37,464 nucleotides of DNA from an uncultured Pseudomonadota bacterium (GTDB taxonomy: Bacteria; Myxococcota_A; Polyangia; Nannocystales; Nannocystaceae). The DNA lies in contig CAJXVA010000028.1 of assembly GCA_913061055.1 (NCBI GenBank), positions 1 to 37,464 of the forward strand, in the 5' to 3' direction. The notes below the pieces were generated by a model. It ran no database searches. It had not been told where the DNA came from and was given only the letters and a program-made list of their open reading frames with translations. Made by a program: the position numbers and the translations under genes. Every line of letters begins with the position of its first letter. Position 1 is the first letter of the stretch. Positions 1 to 7,691 of the stretch are shown here, piece after piece.

Positions 1-86
1 CGTCGCCACGCAGATCGGTAGATCACAACGGCGAGCCCCAATCAAGTAGTGCTAGACGGATCGCCCGTCCGCTTCTTCGCGTGCGC

Positions 87-600
87 TCAATCGAGGCCGG
101 CGACCGTTGGGTCCTTGCCTGCGGCTTGCGGCCGCGGCCCGAGCTTGTCCTCGATCCATGTTCGCGCCGCGGCTCCCTGTTCGCGCCCGGCTTCGCGCAC
201 TGGGACCCTGCGACGCTTCGAAGATCGCGAGCGCCCGTTCGAACTACGGGGTCGCCTCGGCGAATCGCTCCCGCTGGACCCAGAGATCCCCGATGTTGTG
301 GGCACCGATTCCGACCGAGGGGTGCGCAGGGCCCAGCTTCGACAACGCGATCTCATCGGCCCGAGTCCGGTGCAGCAACGCGCCCTCGAGGTCGCCCTGC
401 TCGACGTCGAGGTTGCCGAGGTTGGTCAGCACCGAGAGGAGCTCGGGGCTGTCAGGACCGTGGGTCTGCTCTACGATCTTCACGGTTCGTGTAAGGCCGA
501 TGCAGGGCCTGCCGGCCGAGCTCCAGCGCCTCTGTGGACCGAGCGGAACGGCCCTCGACGACCGCCATCGGACTTCCCCGCCTGCGCCTCGCGCCCGGTC
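87..600 (-). pseudogene. Decayed TPR-repeat (kinesin-light-chain-like) gene remnant
   Basis: Read on the reverse strand, three frames together give one TPR-like protein. About 600-481 reads TEALELGRQALHRPYTNR. About 480-247 gives two clear repeats (EQTHGPDSPELLSVLTNLG, then LGPAHPSVG...NIGDLW). It runs into a TAG at 246-244 where a Tyr is expected (ATP-stop-FERALAIFEASQG). The C-terminal end (EQGAAARTWIEDKLGP) continues in another frame to a stop at 87-89. That makes one nonsense and two frameshifts. Repeats with this wording form the C-terminal part of many myxobacterial Ser/Thr kinases, but no kinase domain is visible here. It is probably a degraded fragment. Sequencing error is unlikely to explain all three lesions. 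Confidence 0.5.
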
Positions 601-691
601 AGACGGCGAACGAGGCGCTCCAGCGCAGATCCTGGCGCATCGCCCACCCCCGGAGTCGATCGCTCCACGCGCAGGGATGGGCGTCTGTGGG

Positions 692-721
692 TTGACCCGT
701 TTGCCTTCGCGTTGGTAGGCA
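692..721 (+). promoter_or_regulatory. Sigma70-like promoter of the CobW GTPase gene
   Basis: TTGACC at 692-697 and TAGGCA at 716-721 are separated by 18 bp. GGAGG at 725-729 then precedes the ATG at 734. The match to a housekeeping promoter is by eye only. Confidence 0.4.
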
Positions 722-733
722 TCGGAGGACCGC

Positions 734-1768
734 ATGGCATCGTCTGTTCTCACTCCGGTGACGGTCATCGGTGGCTTTCTCGGCGCCGGCAAGACGACGC
801 TGCTCAACGCCCTCATCTCGGGCGGTCTGTCGGGCGGAACCGACCGTCGCTTGGGTGTGTTGGTCAACGACTTTGGAGCGATCAACATCGACGCCGAACT
901 GGTCCTGGGCGTGGATGGAGACATGGTCAGCCTTGGCGGAGGCTGCATCTGCTGCAGCATCCGAGAGGACCTCGCGAGTTCGATTGTCGCGATGCTGTCG
1001 CGCGATGACGCCCCTGACCATCTCGTTATCGAGGCGAGTGGGGTCAGCGACCCCGCAGCGGTAGCGCGGGCGATCGGCGGGCCTTCGCTTCAGGGCCTCG
1101 TTTCACTCGATGGGGTCGTGGTGGTGGTGGATGCCGAGGCTCACCTCGCCGCCGGGTTCCGCCAGCGGGTTGTCATCGGTGGCCAGCTGAAGGCTGCGGA
1201 CATCGTGGTGTTGAGCAAGGCAGACCTGCTGGACGCCGAGCAGTTGCGGACGGTCGAGGCCAAGATCCGCAAGACCGTGCCGCGGGCTCGGGTCGTGGCA
1301 TCGCGCCACGGAGATGTCCCCGCTGCACTGGTACTTGGGTTCGGGTCCGGGGTCGTTCCCCAGCCGGGGAATCTCCCCGTCACCGTTCACCACGCCGGTG
1401 GGGATGTACCCGAGCCGGACCACGCCGCGGCGTTCACGACGTGGAGCTACACCACCGATGTGCCCCTGTCCCCCAAGCGGCTCAAGCGAGTGATCAACGC
1501 GCTCCCGCCGTCGGTGTTTCGGGTCAAGGGGGTGGTGCAGGTCGCCCGAGAGCAGGTGCGAAAGGCCGTGCTGCACGTCGTCGGTCGTCGAGCCGAACTC
1601 GAACTCGGCGCTCCTTGGGGAGACATGACGCCTCAGTCGCGACTGGTCTTCATCGGTGCTCCGGGGAGCGTCGACCCCGTGTCCTTGACGGACATGCTGC
1701 GAGGATGCGAAGCGCCCGACGGCGAGGAAACCGGCGGTGTGATGCGTTGGTTCCGAGACCTCTTCTAG
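734..1768 (+). CDS. CobW/COG0523-family (G3E) GTPase, probable metal chaperone
   Basis: A 344-residue G3E P-loop GTPase of the CobW/YjiA/ZNG1 group, whose members load or insert metals (Zn, Co) into client proteins. Seen: Walker A GGFLGAGKTTLLN at residues 13-25; the diagnostic metal-binding CxCC motif GGGCICC with Cys71, Cys73 and Cys74; an acidic ASGVSDP switch segment near 101-107; an SKAD guanine-specificity motif at 161-164; and a CobW C-terminal domain from about residue 230. The long His-rich loop of some zinc chaperones is absent, leaving only an HH pair near 213. The ATG at 734 is supported by GGAGG 5 nt upstream. The gene stands alone, so the client cannot be named. No Zur-like operator was recognised. 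Confidence 0.9.
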   Translation: MASSVLTPVTVIGGFLGAGKTTLLNALISGGLSGGTDRRLGVLVNDFGAINIDAELVLGVDGDMVSLGGGCICCSIREDLASSIVAMLSRDDAPDHLVIEASGVSDPAAVARAIGGPSLQGLVSLDGVVVVVDAEAHLAAGFRQRVVIGGQLKAADIVVLSKADLLDAEQLRTVEAKIRKTVPRARVVASRHGDVPAALVLGFGSGVVPQPGNLPVTVHHAGGDVPEPDHAAAFTTWSYTTDVPLSPKRLKRVINALPPSVFRVKGVVQVAREQVRKAVLHVVGRRAELELGAPWGDMTPQSRLVFIGAPGSVDPVSLTDMLRGCEAPDGEETGGVMRWFRDLF

Positions 1769-1813
1769 AGGGACACGGAGACCGTGGGGGCGATTTCGAC
1801 CCGAACGGCTCGG

Positions 1814-1843
1814 TTGGGACGACGGTGGGTCGTGGCGTACCCT
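1814..1843 (+). promoter_or_regulatory. Promoter placing the transcription start at the GTG (leaderless)
   Basis: TTGGGA at 1814-1819, an 18-bp spacer and TACCCT at 1838-1843 are followed after 7 nt by the GTG at 1851. No Shine-Dalgarno sequence lies between them, so the mRNA would begin at or next to the start codon. Confidence 0.35.
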
Positions 1844-1850
1844 CGGACTC

Positions 1851-3038
1851 GTGAACGCGCCGGTCCCGACCCCTACCGCCGAGCCTGCTCCTGGTCACCG
1901 AAGCACGGCGTGGAAGATGGTCGGCGCGTCGTGCCTGGCCGGATTGGTGAACTTCGGAGTCTTCATGTCGCTTGGCCGCGACCTGGTTGAGAACGATCCG
2001 GCCATGGTTGGCTTCACGATCCTCGCTCTCGCGCAGTTCGTGTTGGCCATCGTCGCCATCGTGTTCGCGATCAAGTCGCTCGCCGCCAAGCAGGGCGGCG
2101 TCGGTCCGCTTCTGATCGGGCTGCTGTCCACGCTCGGGGCTCCCTCCGGATGGTTCCTGGGCATCTTGGCGTCGGGCCTTTCGGGGATGGGCGGCGCATG
2201 GGGCCGTCCTCTTCGGATTCGGGGCCGTCAGCTCCACCCGAATCTGCGTGAGGGATCGGACTGGACCCGCGGTGACCGACCCGACGGCGCCCGGCTCGAC
2301 GCAGCGACCCGCGAGGCACTGGGTGCGCTATGGCTGCACGACGCTCAGAAGGAGCACGCCTCCGTGCCCGCGTTCTCACGGATCTCCTGGATGCTCGCGG
2401 CGGTCGGAGCTCCGGCGGAGTTGATGGCCGGGGCCCACAAGGCCGCGCTCGAGGAGATCGAACACACCCGGCTGTGCTTCGCCCTTGCTGCTGGCTACCA
2501 AGGCCGGTCGCAGAGTGTGGAGGCGATGCCGGAGCTCTTGCTCGGTATGGACTTCGGGAAGGACCCGCTGATCACCCTCGCCGTCGAGAGTTTGGAGGAC
2601 GGTTGCCTGCTCGAGGACTACAACGCCGACGTCGCCGCGGCCTGTGCCAAGGAGTGCCAGGAGCCGATCACACGGGGTGTACTGGAGACAATCGCGGTGG
2701 AGGAGCGGTCGCATGCGGACTACTCCTGGGAGGTTTTGGCGTGGGTCCTCGAGCGCGAGCCGGCCCGGATCGGTACGGCCGTCGAAACGGCGTTGGCTCA
2801 GCTGACCCGGTACCCACGCCCAACCGCGGTCAGCGATGACAAGCACCACCTTCTCGCAGCTGCGGACGCGGATGCTCTGCGTGCGCACGGACGATTGCCC
2901 GATGCGGTTTGGGCTGAGCTGTGGACAGCGAGACAGGCGCAGACGGTCCACAGGGTGCGCGAGCTGCTCACACGAGTTCGGAGCCAAGACCCGGTCACGG
3001 CGCCCGAGCCTCGCCCCGGTGATCGGTCGGCCGCGTGA
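1851..3038 (+). CDS. Membrane-anchored ferritin-like (diiron carboxylate) domain protein
   Basis: A 395-residue two-part protein. The N-terminal third has three hydrophobic segments (about 22-42, 51-76 and 84-110). A short linker follows, then a four-helix ferritin-like domain (about 155-310). That domain carries the diiron pattern: Glu168 (KEHAS), Glu202/His205 (EEIEH), Glu246/249 in the third helix (ESLEDG), and Glu285/His288 (VEERSH), i.e. E...ExxH...E...ExxH. Such domains bind a di-iron centre for oxidation or iron handling. The substrate here is unknown. The GTG at 1851 is chosen because a TACCCT box sits 7 nt before it, with no in-frame ATG nearer the first membrane segment. The gene appears monocistronic. 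Confidence 0.75.
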   Translation: MNAPVPTPTAEPAPGHRSTAWKMVGASCLAGLVNFGVFMSLGRDLVENDPAMVGFTILALAQFVLAIVAIVFAIKSLAAKQGGVGPLLIGLLSTLGAPSGWFLGILASGLSGMGGAWGRPLRIRGRQLHPNLREGSDWTRGDRPDGARLDAATREALGALWLHDAQKEHASVPAFSRISWMLAAVGAPAELMAGAHKAALEEIEHTRLCFALAAGYQGRSQSVEAMPELLLGMDFGKDPLITLAVESLEDGCLLEDYNADVAAACAKECQEPITRGVLETIAVEERSHADYSWEVLAWVLEREPARIGTAVETALAQLTRYPRPTAVSDDKHHLLAAADADALRAHGRLPDAVWAELWTARQAQTVHRVRELLTRVRSQDPVTAPEPRPGDRSAA

Positions 3039-3070
3039 CGGCTCGAGACGATTGTGCGGCGGTGCGGTGC

Positions 3071-3076
3071 TAGGCT
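3071..3076 (+). promoter_or_regulatory. -10-like box TAGGCT, leaderless start
   Basis: TAGGCT ends 6 nt before the ATG at 3083 and there is no ribosome-binding site between them. The -35 side is not convincing (TTGTGC lies only 13 bp upstream). Confidence 0.35.
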
Positions 3077-3082
3077 CCGCGC

Positions 3083-3685
3083 ATGATGTTGGGTCGGGTC
3101 CTGGGCGCCTCCTTGGTTGCGACGATACTGGGTGGGTGCTTCGCCGAGCCGAGCACGCAGGGCAGCAGCCCCGGGTCCACGACCGCGGCTTCGAGCACCG
3201 GCCTGGCGAGCACGTCCGGATCGGATCCGGCATCCTCCTCGGGCTCCGAGTCCATGTCCGCGTCTGGGACCGGGTCGGAGACCGGCAGCAGCACGGGACC
3301 GAGCACGAGCATCGGCGTCACGTCGGGCTCGAGCTCCAGTGGCGCGACCTCGGAGACGACGATCGCCGAGACCACGACCGGAGACCCGCCCGCCGAGTGT
3401 GACGAGGGCTTCGGTGACCTCCTGTCCCTCAGCCTGGGTGAGCTCGAGACGGTGATGTTCACCGATGCCGAACCGCACACCGACGTCGGTCTTGTTGTCG
3501 CGCAAGGCGATGCGGCGCAGGTCTTCACCTATGTCGACGCCGTGCCCGATGCTGGCGGCATCACCTGGACATTCACCGCGGCGCTCACCGACGAGTTCAT
3601 CCCGGGACCTGCGAGCCTTCGCTTCACGGGTTTCGACGAGGAAGGGTTCGTGTTCGAGTCGAGCTGCGAGATCGAGCTCAACTGA
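3083..3685 (+). CDS. Lipoprotein with Ser/Thr-rich linker and unknown C-terminal domain
   Basis: A 200-residue predicted lipoprotein. A hydrophobic signal of 18 residues ends in the lipobox ILGGC (Cys19). About 80 residues of low-complexity Ser/Thr/Gly follow (to about residue 97), a tether typical of Nannocystaceae surface lipoproteins. The last roughly 100 residues (from DPPAECDEGFGD) look like a compact beta-rich domain with two Cys (the Cys of PAEC and of SSCEIELN) that could pair. I do not recognise the family. It converges with the cycloisomerase gene, only 7 bp separating the two stop codons. Confidence 0.75.
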   Translation: MMLGRVLGASLVATILGGCFAEPSTQGSSPGSTTAASSTGLASTSGSDPASSSGSESMSASGTGSETGSSTGPSTSIGVTSGSSSSGATSETTIAETTTGDPPAECDEGFGDLLSLSLGELETVMFTDAEPHTDVGLVVAQGDAAQVFTYVDAVPDAGGITWTFTAALTDEFIPGPASLRFTGFDEEGFVFESSCEIELN

Positions 3686-3692
3686 GCTGCAG

Positions 3693-4484
3693 CTAGAGCG
3701 GCCCGATGAGTTGGGCCCACACTTCGAGGCCGCAGAGGATCAGCATGTACGTGCCGATGGCGTGAAATGCCGTGCGCCGCAGCGTCCACTGGGGTGCGGG
3801 GTCGTCTGGGGTGGGCTCGTCGAGGGCGAACAGCATCGGCAGCCCGATGATGAAATAGACGGCGTAGCCCCAAGATCCCAGCAGCAGCATTCGCGTGCGG
3901 TCCGCGTAGGAGAACGCGTCCGCGATGAGGGGATTGGCCATCGCGAGTGTTTCGGCGACCGCCATTGCGTACGCGAGTCCGAGGACCAGCAGCGCGCGCC
4001 CGATGGGACCCAACGAGGGTCGAAGCCGGCGATAGGCCACCGTGAGCAGGACGAAGTAGCTCACGAAGTAGGCCTGGGTCAGCGGGTACATGAACACCGG
4101 GACGCGGCCACCATGGCGACCCACGACCGGCGACTCGAACGTCCACGACACGTCGAACTCGTAGCGCATGCCCATGAGGTCGAAGAAGTACGCGGTGCCG
4201 AAGTAGGTCCCGCCGAAGACGAGTATTGCGGACCAGGCGTTGAGTTTGAACCAATAGCTGCGCCACCACGGGCGCTGCGTGTTGCGGTCGAGAAACGCCG
4301 GAAGGGCGAGCGTTGGAGCGGCGACGACGACTGAGAAGACCATGAAGCCAACGTCGCCGAACGTGTGGATCCAGCCCGTGACCATCACGAGTCCGACCGC
4401 CGTCATCCACACGGGTGTGTAGAGCAGGAACAGGCGTTCGGCCCACGCCTTGTCCGGGTTGGCCGACAGCCACGGTGCGCTCAT
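3693..4484 (-). CDS. Cycloeucalenol cycloisomerase homologue (sterol pathway membrane enzyme)
   Basis: A 263-residue multi-span membrane protein that, compared from memory, aligns along its length with plant cycloeucalenol cycloisomerase (CPI1, EC 5.5.1.9), which opens the 9,19-cyclopropane ring of cycloartenol-derived sterols. Shared landmarks: the N-terminal FLLYTPVWM (plant FLFYTPFWL); YWFKLNAW (plant YWVKANLW); a TYFGTAYFF segment (plant NYFWTHYFF); AETLAMAN (plant LETIAIAN); FSYADRTRM; and YAVYFIIGLPMLFALDE (plant YAIYFIVSFPMFFRMDE). The start is the ATG at 4484, which overlaps the stop of the upstream TPR gene as ATGA, so the two are co-translated. Myxobacteria of this group are known to make sterols, and Stigmatella makes cycloartenol. 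The function is inferred; activity in bacteria would need testing. Confidence 0.8.
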   Translation of the reverse strand: MSAPWLSANPDKAWAERLFLLYTPVWMTAVGLVMVTGWIHTFGDVGFMVFSVVVAAPTLALPAFLDRNTQRPWWRSYWFKLNAWSAILVFGGTYFGTAYFFDLMGMRYEFDVSWTFESPVVGRHGGRVPVFMYPLTQAYFVSYFVLLTVAYRRLRPSLGPIGRALLVLGLAYAMAVAETLAMANPLIADAFSYADRTRMLLLGSWGYAVYFIIGLPMLFALDEPTPDDPAPQWTLRRTAFHAIGTYMLILCGLEVWAQLIGPL

Positions 4485-5407
4485 GGAACCGGGCGGTGGG
4501 CGGTGAGCCACGCGTGGGGCTTGGGGTAGAGGCGACGGAAGAGGCCATCGTCCATGCGGTCGAGAGCCTGGTCGATGAGCAACGAGGACATGTCTTCGTC
4601 GCCCCGTCGGTCGTGCGCCCACCCGAGCAGCGTGAGCGCGAGCTCGGCCGAGGTCGTGTCCAGGGCCAGCCGCGTCCAATCGTGAAGGTCGGGCGGCAAC
4701 AGCGAAACGTCGTCGGCGGCAAACGCCACCATGAGCCGAACGTTGAGTCGGAGGATTTCGAAGTACTCGCCCTCCGGCGCGGCTTGGAGCTCTTCGAGGG
4801 CGCTGCGGGCTTCGGCGAGCCGGCCGACTTGGGCGAGGAGCAGCGCCTCATTGAAGCGGTTGATCCATGGCCATGGACCGGCGGCGTGCTTGCGGGTGCT
4901 GGTCAACAACTCCCGCGCGCGCTGAACGTGTTGCAGTGCGGTGTTGGGGTTGCCGCGCCGCATCTCGACCCCGCCGAGGTTGTGCCACGCGAGCGCGCGA
5001 ACCATCTTGGACGCGGTCCGGGCTTGGGCGAGGTCTTGAAGCTCTGCCTCGGCGGGACCCAGTTGTTCGGCGGCCACCATCGCGGCGGCCGCCTTGAGCC
5101 GCTCGCCGTGTCGCCACGCATTGCCGACCACCCCAAGTGCGCCGACATACAGAAGGCTGAGCCACGGCATCCCGACGGCGAAGCATAGGCCGATGCCCGC
5201 AAGTCCAAGGCCGCCGGCGGTGCTCAGCGCAACCGCTCGACCAACCTTGTACCGCCAGGCGGGGCGGACTTCGCCGTTGCGTCCGACGTAGACAAACTCG
5301 TCACGGGCTGCGGACCGCAAGGAGTCCGACAGCTTCATCTCGGCGGGCGCTGTGGCGTGCTCGCGGACCGCGAGGGCCCGGGTCGCTGCGTCATCCTCAC
5401 CGGTCAT
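4481..5407 (-). CDS. TPR-containing membrane protein, co-transcribed with the cycloisomerase
   Basis: A 308-residue protein of unknown function. A soluble N-terminus of about 50 residues precedes two closely spaced hydrophobic segments (about 57-78 and 80-97), followed by an alpha-helical solenoid with TPR-like helices (for example RALAWHNLGGVEMRRGNPNTA, where the WHNLGG.....G....A spacing is typical of a TPR). It lies first in a two-gene unit and its TGA overlaps the ATG of the cycloisomerase gene. That suggests a scaffold or assembly role for a membrane enzyme, but this rests on position alone. The ATG at 5407 is the first in-frame start. Confidence 0.65.
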   Translation of the reverse strand: MTGEDDAATRALAVREHATAPAEMKLSDSLRSAARDEFVYVGRNGEVRPAWRYKVGRAVALSTAGGLGLAGIGLCFAVGMPWLSLLYVGALGVVGNAWRHGERLKAAAAMVAAEQLGPAEAELQDLAQARTASKMVRALAWHNLGGVEMRRGNPNTALQHVQRARELLTSTRKHAAGPWPWINRFNEALLLAQVGRLAEARSALEELQAAPEGEYFEILRLNVRLMVAFAADDVSLLPPDLHDWTRLALDTTSAELALTLLGWAHDRRGDEDMSSLLIDQALDRMDDGLFRRLYPKPHAWLTAHRPVP

Positions 5408-5445
5408 GCCGACCGAGAGTGGCCGGGCCGGGGTCTGCCGTCAAT

Positions 5446-5739
5446 TCAGCGCTGAGCGACGACCGAGTCGGCGGTGTTGGAGCCGCTGACGGAACCCGCC
5501 ACCAGGGCGAGAGCACAGACGCAGGCGCCGGCGAGGGTTGCCAGGCCAAGGGAGCGACCACGGGCGCGCACCCACTGGCCCCAGCCGACGAACTCCAGGG
5601 CCACGGCGGCCACGAGCAACATGCCCGCGACCACGGCCATGGGTCCACGCGCAGCGAGCAGGCCGCTGAGGCCGAGTAGGCCGGCGAGCATGGGGAGCAA
5701 GCGGACCGACCAAAAGCCGACAGGCGTGTCGTGGCGCAT
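5446..5739 (-). CDS. Small membrane protein of unknown function
   Basis: A 97-residue protein with about three membrane segments (roughly 9-29, 33-50 and 62-83), interrupted by a basic loop (WVRARGRS). It begins at the ATG at 5739. A box reading TACCCA on the reverse strand (5751-5746) ends 6 nt before that ATG, matching the leaderless arrangement seen elsewhere. It is divergent from the racemase-like gene and followed, 38 bp on, by the TPR/cycloisomerase pair in the same direction. Family not recognised. Confidence 0.6.
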   Translation of the reverse strand: MRHDTPVGFWSVRLLPMLAGLLGLSGLLAARGPMAVVAGMLLVAAVALEFVGWGQWVRARGRSLGLATLAGACVCALALVAGSVSGSNTADSVVAQR

Positions 5740-5781
5740 GCATCATGGGTATCGGAGCGGCCGGAGTTCCCCAAAAAACCG

Positions 5782-5787
5782 TAGACT
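5782..5787 (+). promoter_or_regulatory. -10-like box TAGACT, leaderless start
   Basis: TAGACT ends 7 nt before the GTG at 5795. There is no purine-rich ribosome-binding site in the gap. It faces the reverse-strand box at 5751-5746, so the two promoters share about 30 bp. Confidence 0.35.
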
Positions 5788-5794
5788 GCTCGCC

Positions 5795-7021
5795 GTGCCG
5801 GCGCTGAGCGGAACCCGAGTGGTCGACTTCACCCAGAACCTGCCTGGGCCCTACGCCACGATGGTGTTGCGCTCGATGGGTGCCGAGGTTGTGAAGATCG
5901 AGCCGCCCCGAGGGGATCCCGCTCGGGTGTTTCCTCGTCTGTTCGACATTCTCAACGCCGGGAAAGACAGCGTCGTGGCCGACCTTCGGGAGCCCGCGAA
6001 CCGTGAAGCCGTGCGGGCCCTGATCGCGGATGCGGATGTTGTGGTCGAGGGGTTTCGCCCCGGCGTGATGGCGCGGTTCGGGCTGGGTCCCGACGAGATC
6101 GCAAAGGCGTTTCCCAAGGTCGTCTACTGTTCGATCAGCGGGTACGGGCAGCAGGGGCCGTACCGTGACTACCCGGGGCACGACCTCAACTTTCAAGCCC
6201 TGACCGGGGTGTGCCACATGCTTCGGGATGATCGCGGCCGTCCATTGGGCGGCGCGCTGCCATTCGGCGATCTGTCCGCCGCGATGACGGCGACGACCGG
6301 GATCCTGGGCGCGCTGCTCGAGCGGGTGCGCACCGGACAGGGACAGGTCCTCGACGTGGCGATCGTCGACGCGCTGCTCAGCTGGACGTACGTGTGGACC
6401 GAGGGGCTCACGCCCGGTGACGCCAGCCTCGCCGACGCGGCGGAGCCGACGGCGAACGCCATGCGCCGTGCTTCCGAGGCGTTGCCCGGTGGCCTTGGGT
6501 CGATCGTGGGCAAGCTGGCCGACAGCCTCACTCAGGGACGCGGGCGGGCGACGCTCGAGGCGGTGAGCGAGCGGCTGCGACAGACGAAGCGAGTCCAAAA
6601 CATGGAGCGCCTGCGGTTGCACACCCTCCCGCACTACACCGTCTACCGGACTTCGGACGAGCGGTACCTCAGCATCGGCGTCGTCGACGAGGACAAGTTC
6701 TGGCGGAAGATGTGCGACGTGCTGGACCTGTCCGGGGCCGCAGGACTGCCACTTTGGGGGCGTTTCCTGGCGGCCGCACCGCTGCGCACTCGCATCGCGA
6801 CCCGCATCGCCGAGCAGCCGCTGGACTCGTGGGTCGAACGCTTCCGCGAGGCGGGCGTCCCGGTGGCACCGGTGCTCTCGGTGGACGAGGCGATGGCGGA
6901 CGCGCAGCTGCAGACCCGGCGCCCGGGCAGCGGTCCCGTGCGGGGCCCGTTCTCACTCGGGGAGTCGGTCGAGGCGGCGCCGCCGAAGCTTGGGGAACAC
7001 ACCGAGCGCTGGTTGCCCTGA
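5795..7021 (+). CDS. CaiB/BaiF family CoA-transferase, alpha-methylacyl-CoA racemase-like
   Basis: A 408-residue family III CoA-transferase-fold protein. The N-terminus has the family signature (LSGTRVVDFTQNLPGPYATM...GAEVVKIEPP) and R..GD near residues 39-41. The segment GHDLNFQALTG (His129/Asp130) matches the GHDINY-type motif of alpha-methylacyl-CoA racemases, where the His is catalytic. Asp159 in PFGDLSAAMTA fits the partner Asp, and an acidic DED near FW fits the third catalytic position. A roughly 60-residue insert (about 212-270) is unusual. Such racemases interconvert 2-methyl-branched acyl-CoAs, including sterol and bile-acid side chains. The sterol-type gene next door is suggestive only. 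The GTG at 5795 follows a -10-like box. Confidence 0.8.
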   Translation: MPALSGTRVVDFTQNLPGPYATMVLRSMGAEVVKIEPPRGDPARVFPRLFDILNAGKDSVVADLREPANREAVRALIADADVVVEGFRPGVMARFGLGPDEIAKAFPKVVYCSISGYGQQGPYRDYPGHDLNFQALTGVCHMLRDDRGRPLGGALPFGDLSAAMTATTGILGALLERVRTGQGQVLDVAIVDALLSWTYVWTEGLTPGDASLADAAEPTANAMRRASEALPGGLGSIVGKLADSLTQGRGRATLEAVSERLRQTKRVQNMERLRLHTLPHYTVYRTSDERYLSIGVVDEDKFWRKMCDVLDLSGAAGLPLWGRFLAAAPLRTRIATRIAEQPLDSWVERFREAGVPVAPVLSVDEAMADAQLQTRRPGSGPVRGPFSLGESVEAAPPKLGEHTERWLP

Positions 7022-7045
7022 GGGCTCGCCACCGCTCGGGCGGCC

Positions 7046-7627
7046 TCAGACCCGCTGCCAGTGGTCGAGCTCGTCTTCGATGCTCGACAGCTCAATGGCC
7101 GCGGTCGCGAACGCATCGCCAAAGTAGGCGACGTCACAGAACAGGTTGCAGTCGGCGTTGTCGCACTCGCCTGCGATCCCGCACTCGAGTTGAAGCGCCC
7201 AGCCGGCGCAGTCGAGGGTGTCCCAACCGTCGGGGTCGATCCCTTCTTCTTCGGTGGGCTCCTCGTCGGTCGCCGAGGGGATCGTGTCTTCCTCGTCCTC
7301 TCGGTCCTCCAGCGCGGTGAGCGAGCGGACGCGGCCTTCGGTGCAGGACAGGTCGAGCAGCACGCTCTCGGCGTCCTCGGCCATGTTCCCCGCGAGCGAG
7401 AAGTTGACCTGATACTCGCGGTCGTCCGCCAGCAGGTGGACCGCGCTGAGCGTTCCGGAGAGTCCTTCGCGCAACAGCAGCACGCTGGTCCCAGTGGTCG
7501 ACGCACCATCCCAGCCCCCGACGAGGCGTTCTTCGATCTGCTCTTCGTCCACGACGAGACCGCCGGAGGAGGAGCATCCGCCGAGCAGGAGGGATGCACA
7601 GACGATTCGAGCTGCAATGCGCTTCAT
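7046..7627 (-). CDS. Acidic lipoprotein of unknown function
   Basis: A 193-residue predicted lipoprotein: a basic start (MKRIAAR), a hydrophobic stretch and the lipobox LLGGC (Cys18). The centre holds a very acidic stretch (EDREDEEDTIPS...EEPTEEEGIDPD), followed by a Cys-rich part (CAGW, ECGIAGECDNADCNLFCD) that could form several disulfides. The early text (VGGWDGASTTGTSVLLL, then YQVNFSLAGN) resembles lipocalin-like proteins that score a change from wild type, but I cannot assign a family. The ATG at 7627 has a G-rich run upstream on the reverse strand. It is divergent from the beta-helix lipoprotein. Confidence 0.7.
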   Translation of the reverse strand: MKRIAARIVCASLLLGGCSSSGGLVVDEEQIEERLVGGWDGASTTGTSVLLLREGLSGTLSAVHLLADDREYQVNFSLAGNMAEDAESVLLDLSCTEGRVRSLTALEDREDEEDTIPSATDEEPTEEEGIDPDGWDTLDCAGWALQLECGIAGECDNADCNLFCDVAYFGDAFATAAIELSSIEDELDHWQRV

Positions 7628-7641
7628 GAGGAACCCCCTGC

Positions 7642-7669
7642 GGCATAGCGTGTCCCCGGCTTGCACCAA
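7642..7669 (-). promoter_or_regulatory. Candidate promoter for the acidic lipoprotein gene
   Basis: On the reverse strand, TTGGTG (7669-7664), a 16-bp spacer and TATGCC (7647-7642) lie about 15 nt before the ATG at 7627. The match is modest. Confidence 0.3.
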
Positions 7670-7691
7670 AATTTTCGACCGAGGTAGGAGC

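Noticed and set aside
3180..3400. Ser/Thr/Gly coding repeats in lipoprotein linkers as DNA tandem repeats or a CRISPR-like array
   Set aside because: The repetition is at the amino-acid composition level only; no unit of constant length and sequence is present.
7661..7690. TTGCAC-18-TAGGAG as a promoter for the beta-helix lipoprotein
   Set aside because: The -10 would overlap the ribosome-binding region and place the transcript start after the ATG at 7692; it only works if the ATG at 7710 is used, which cannot be decided.
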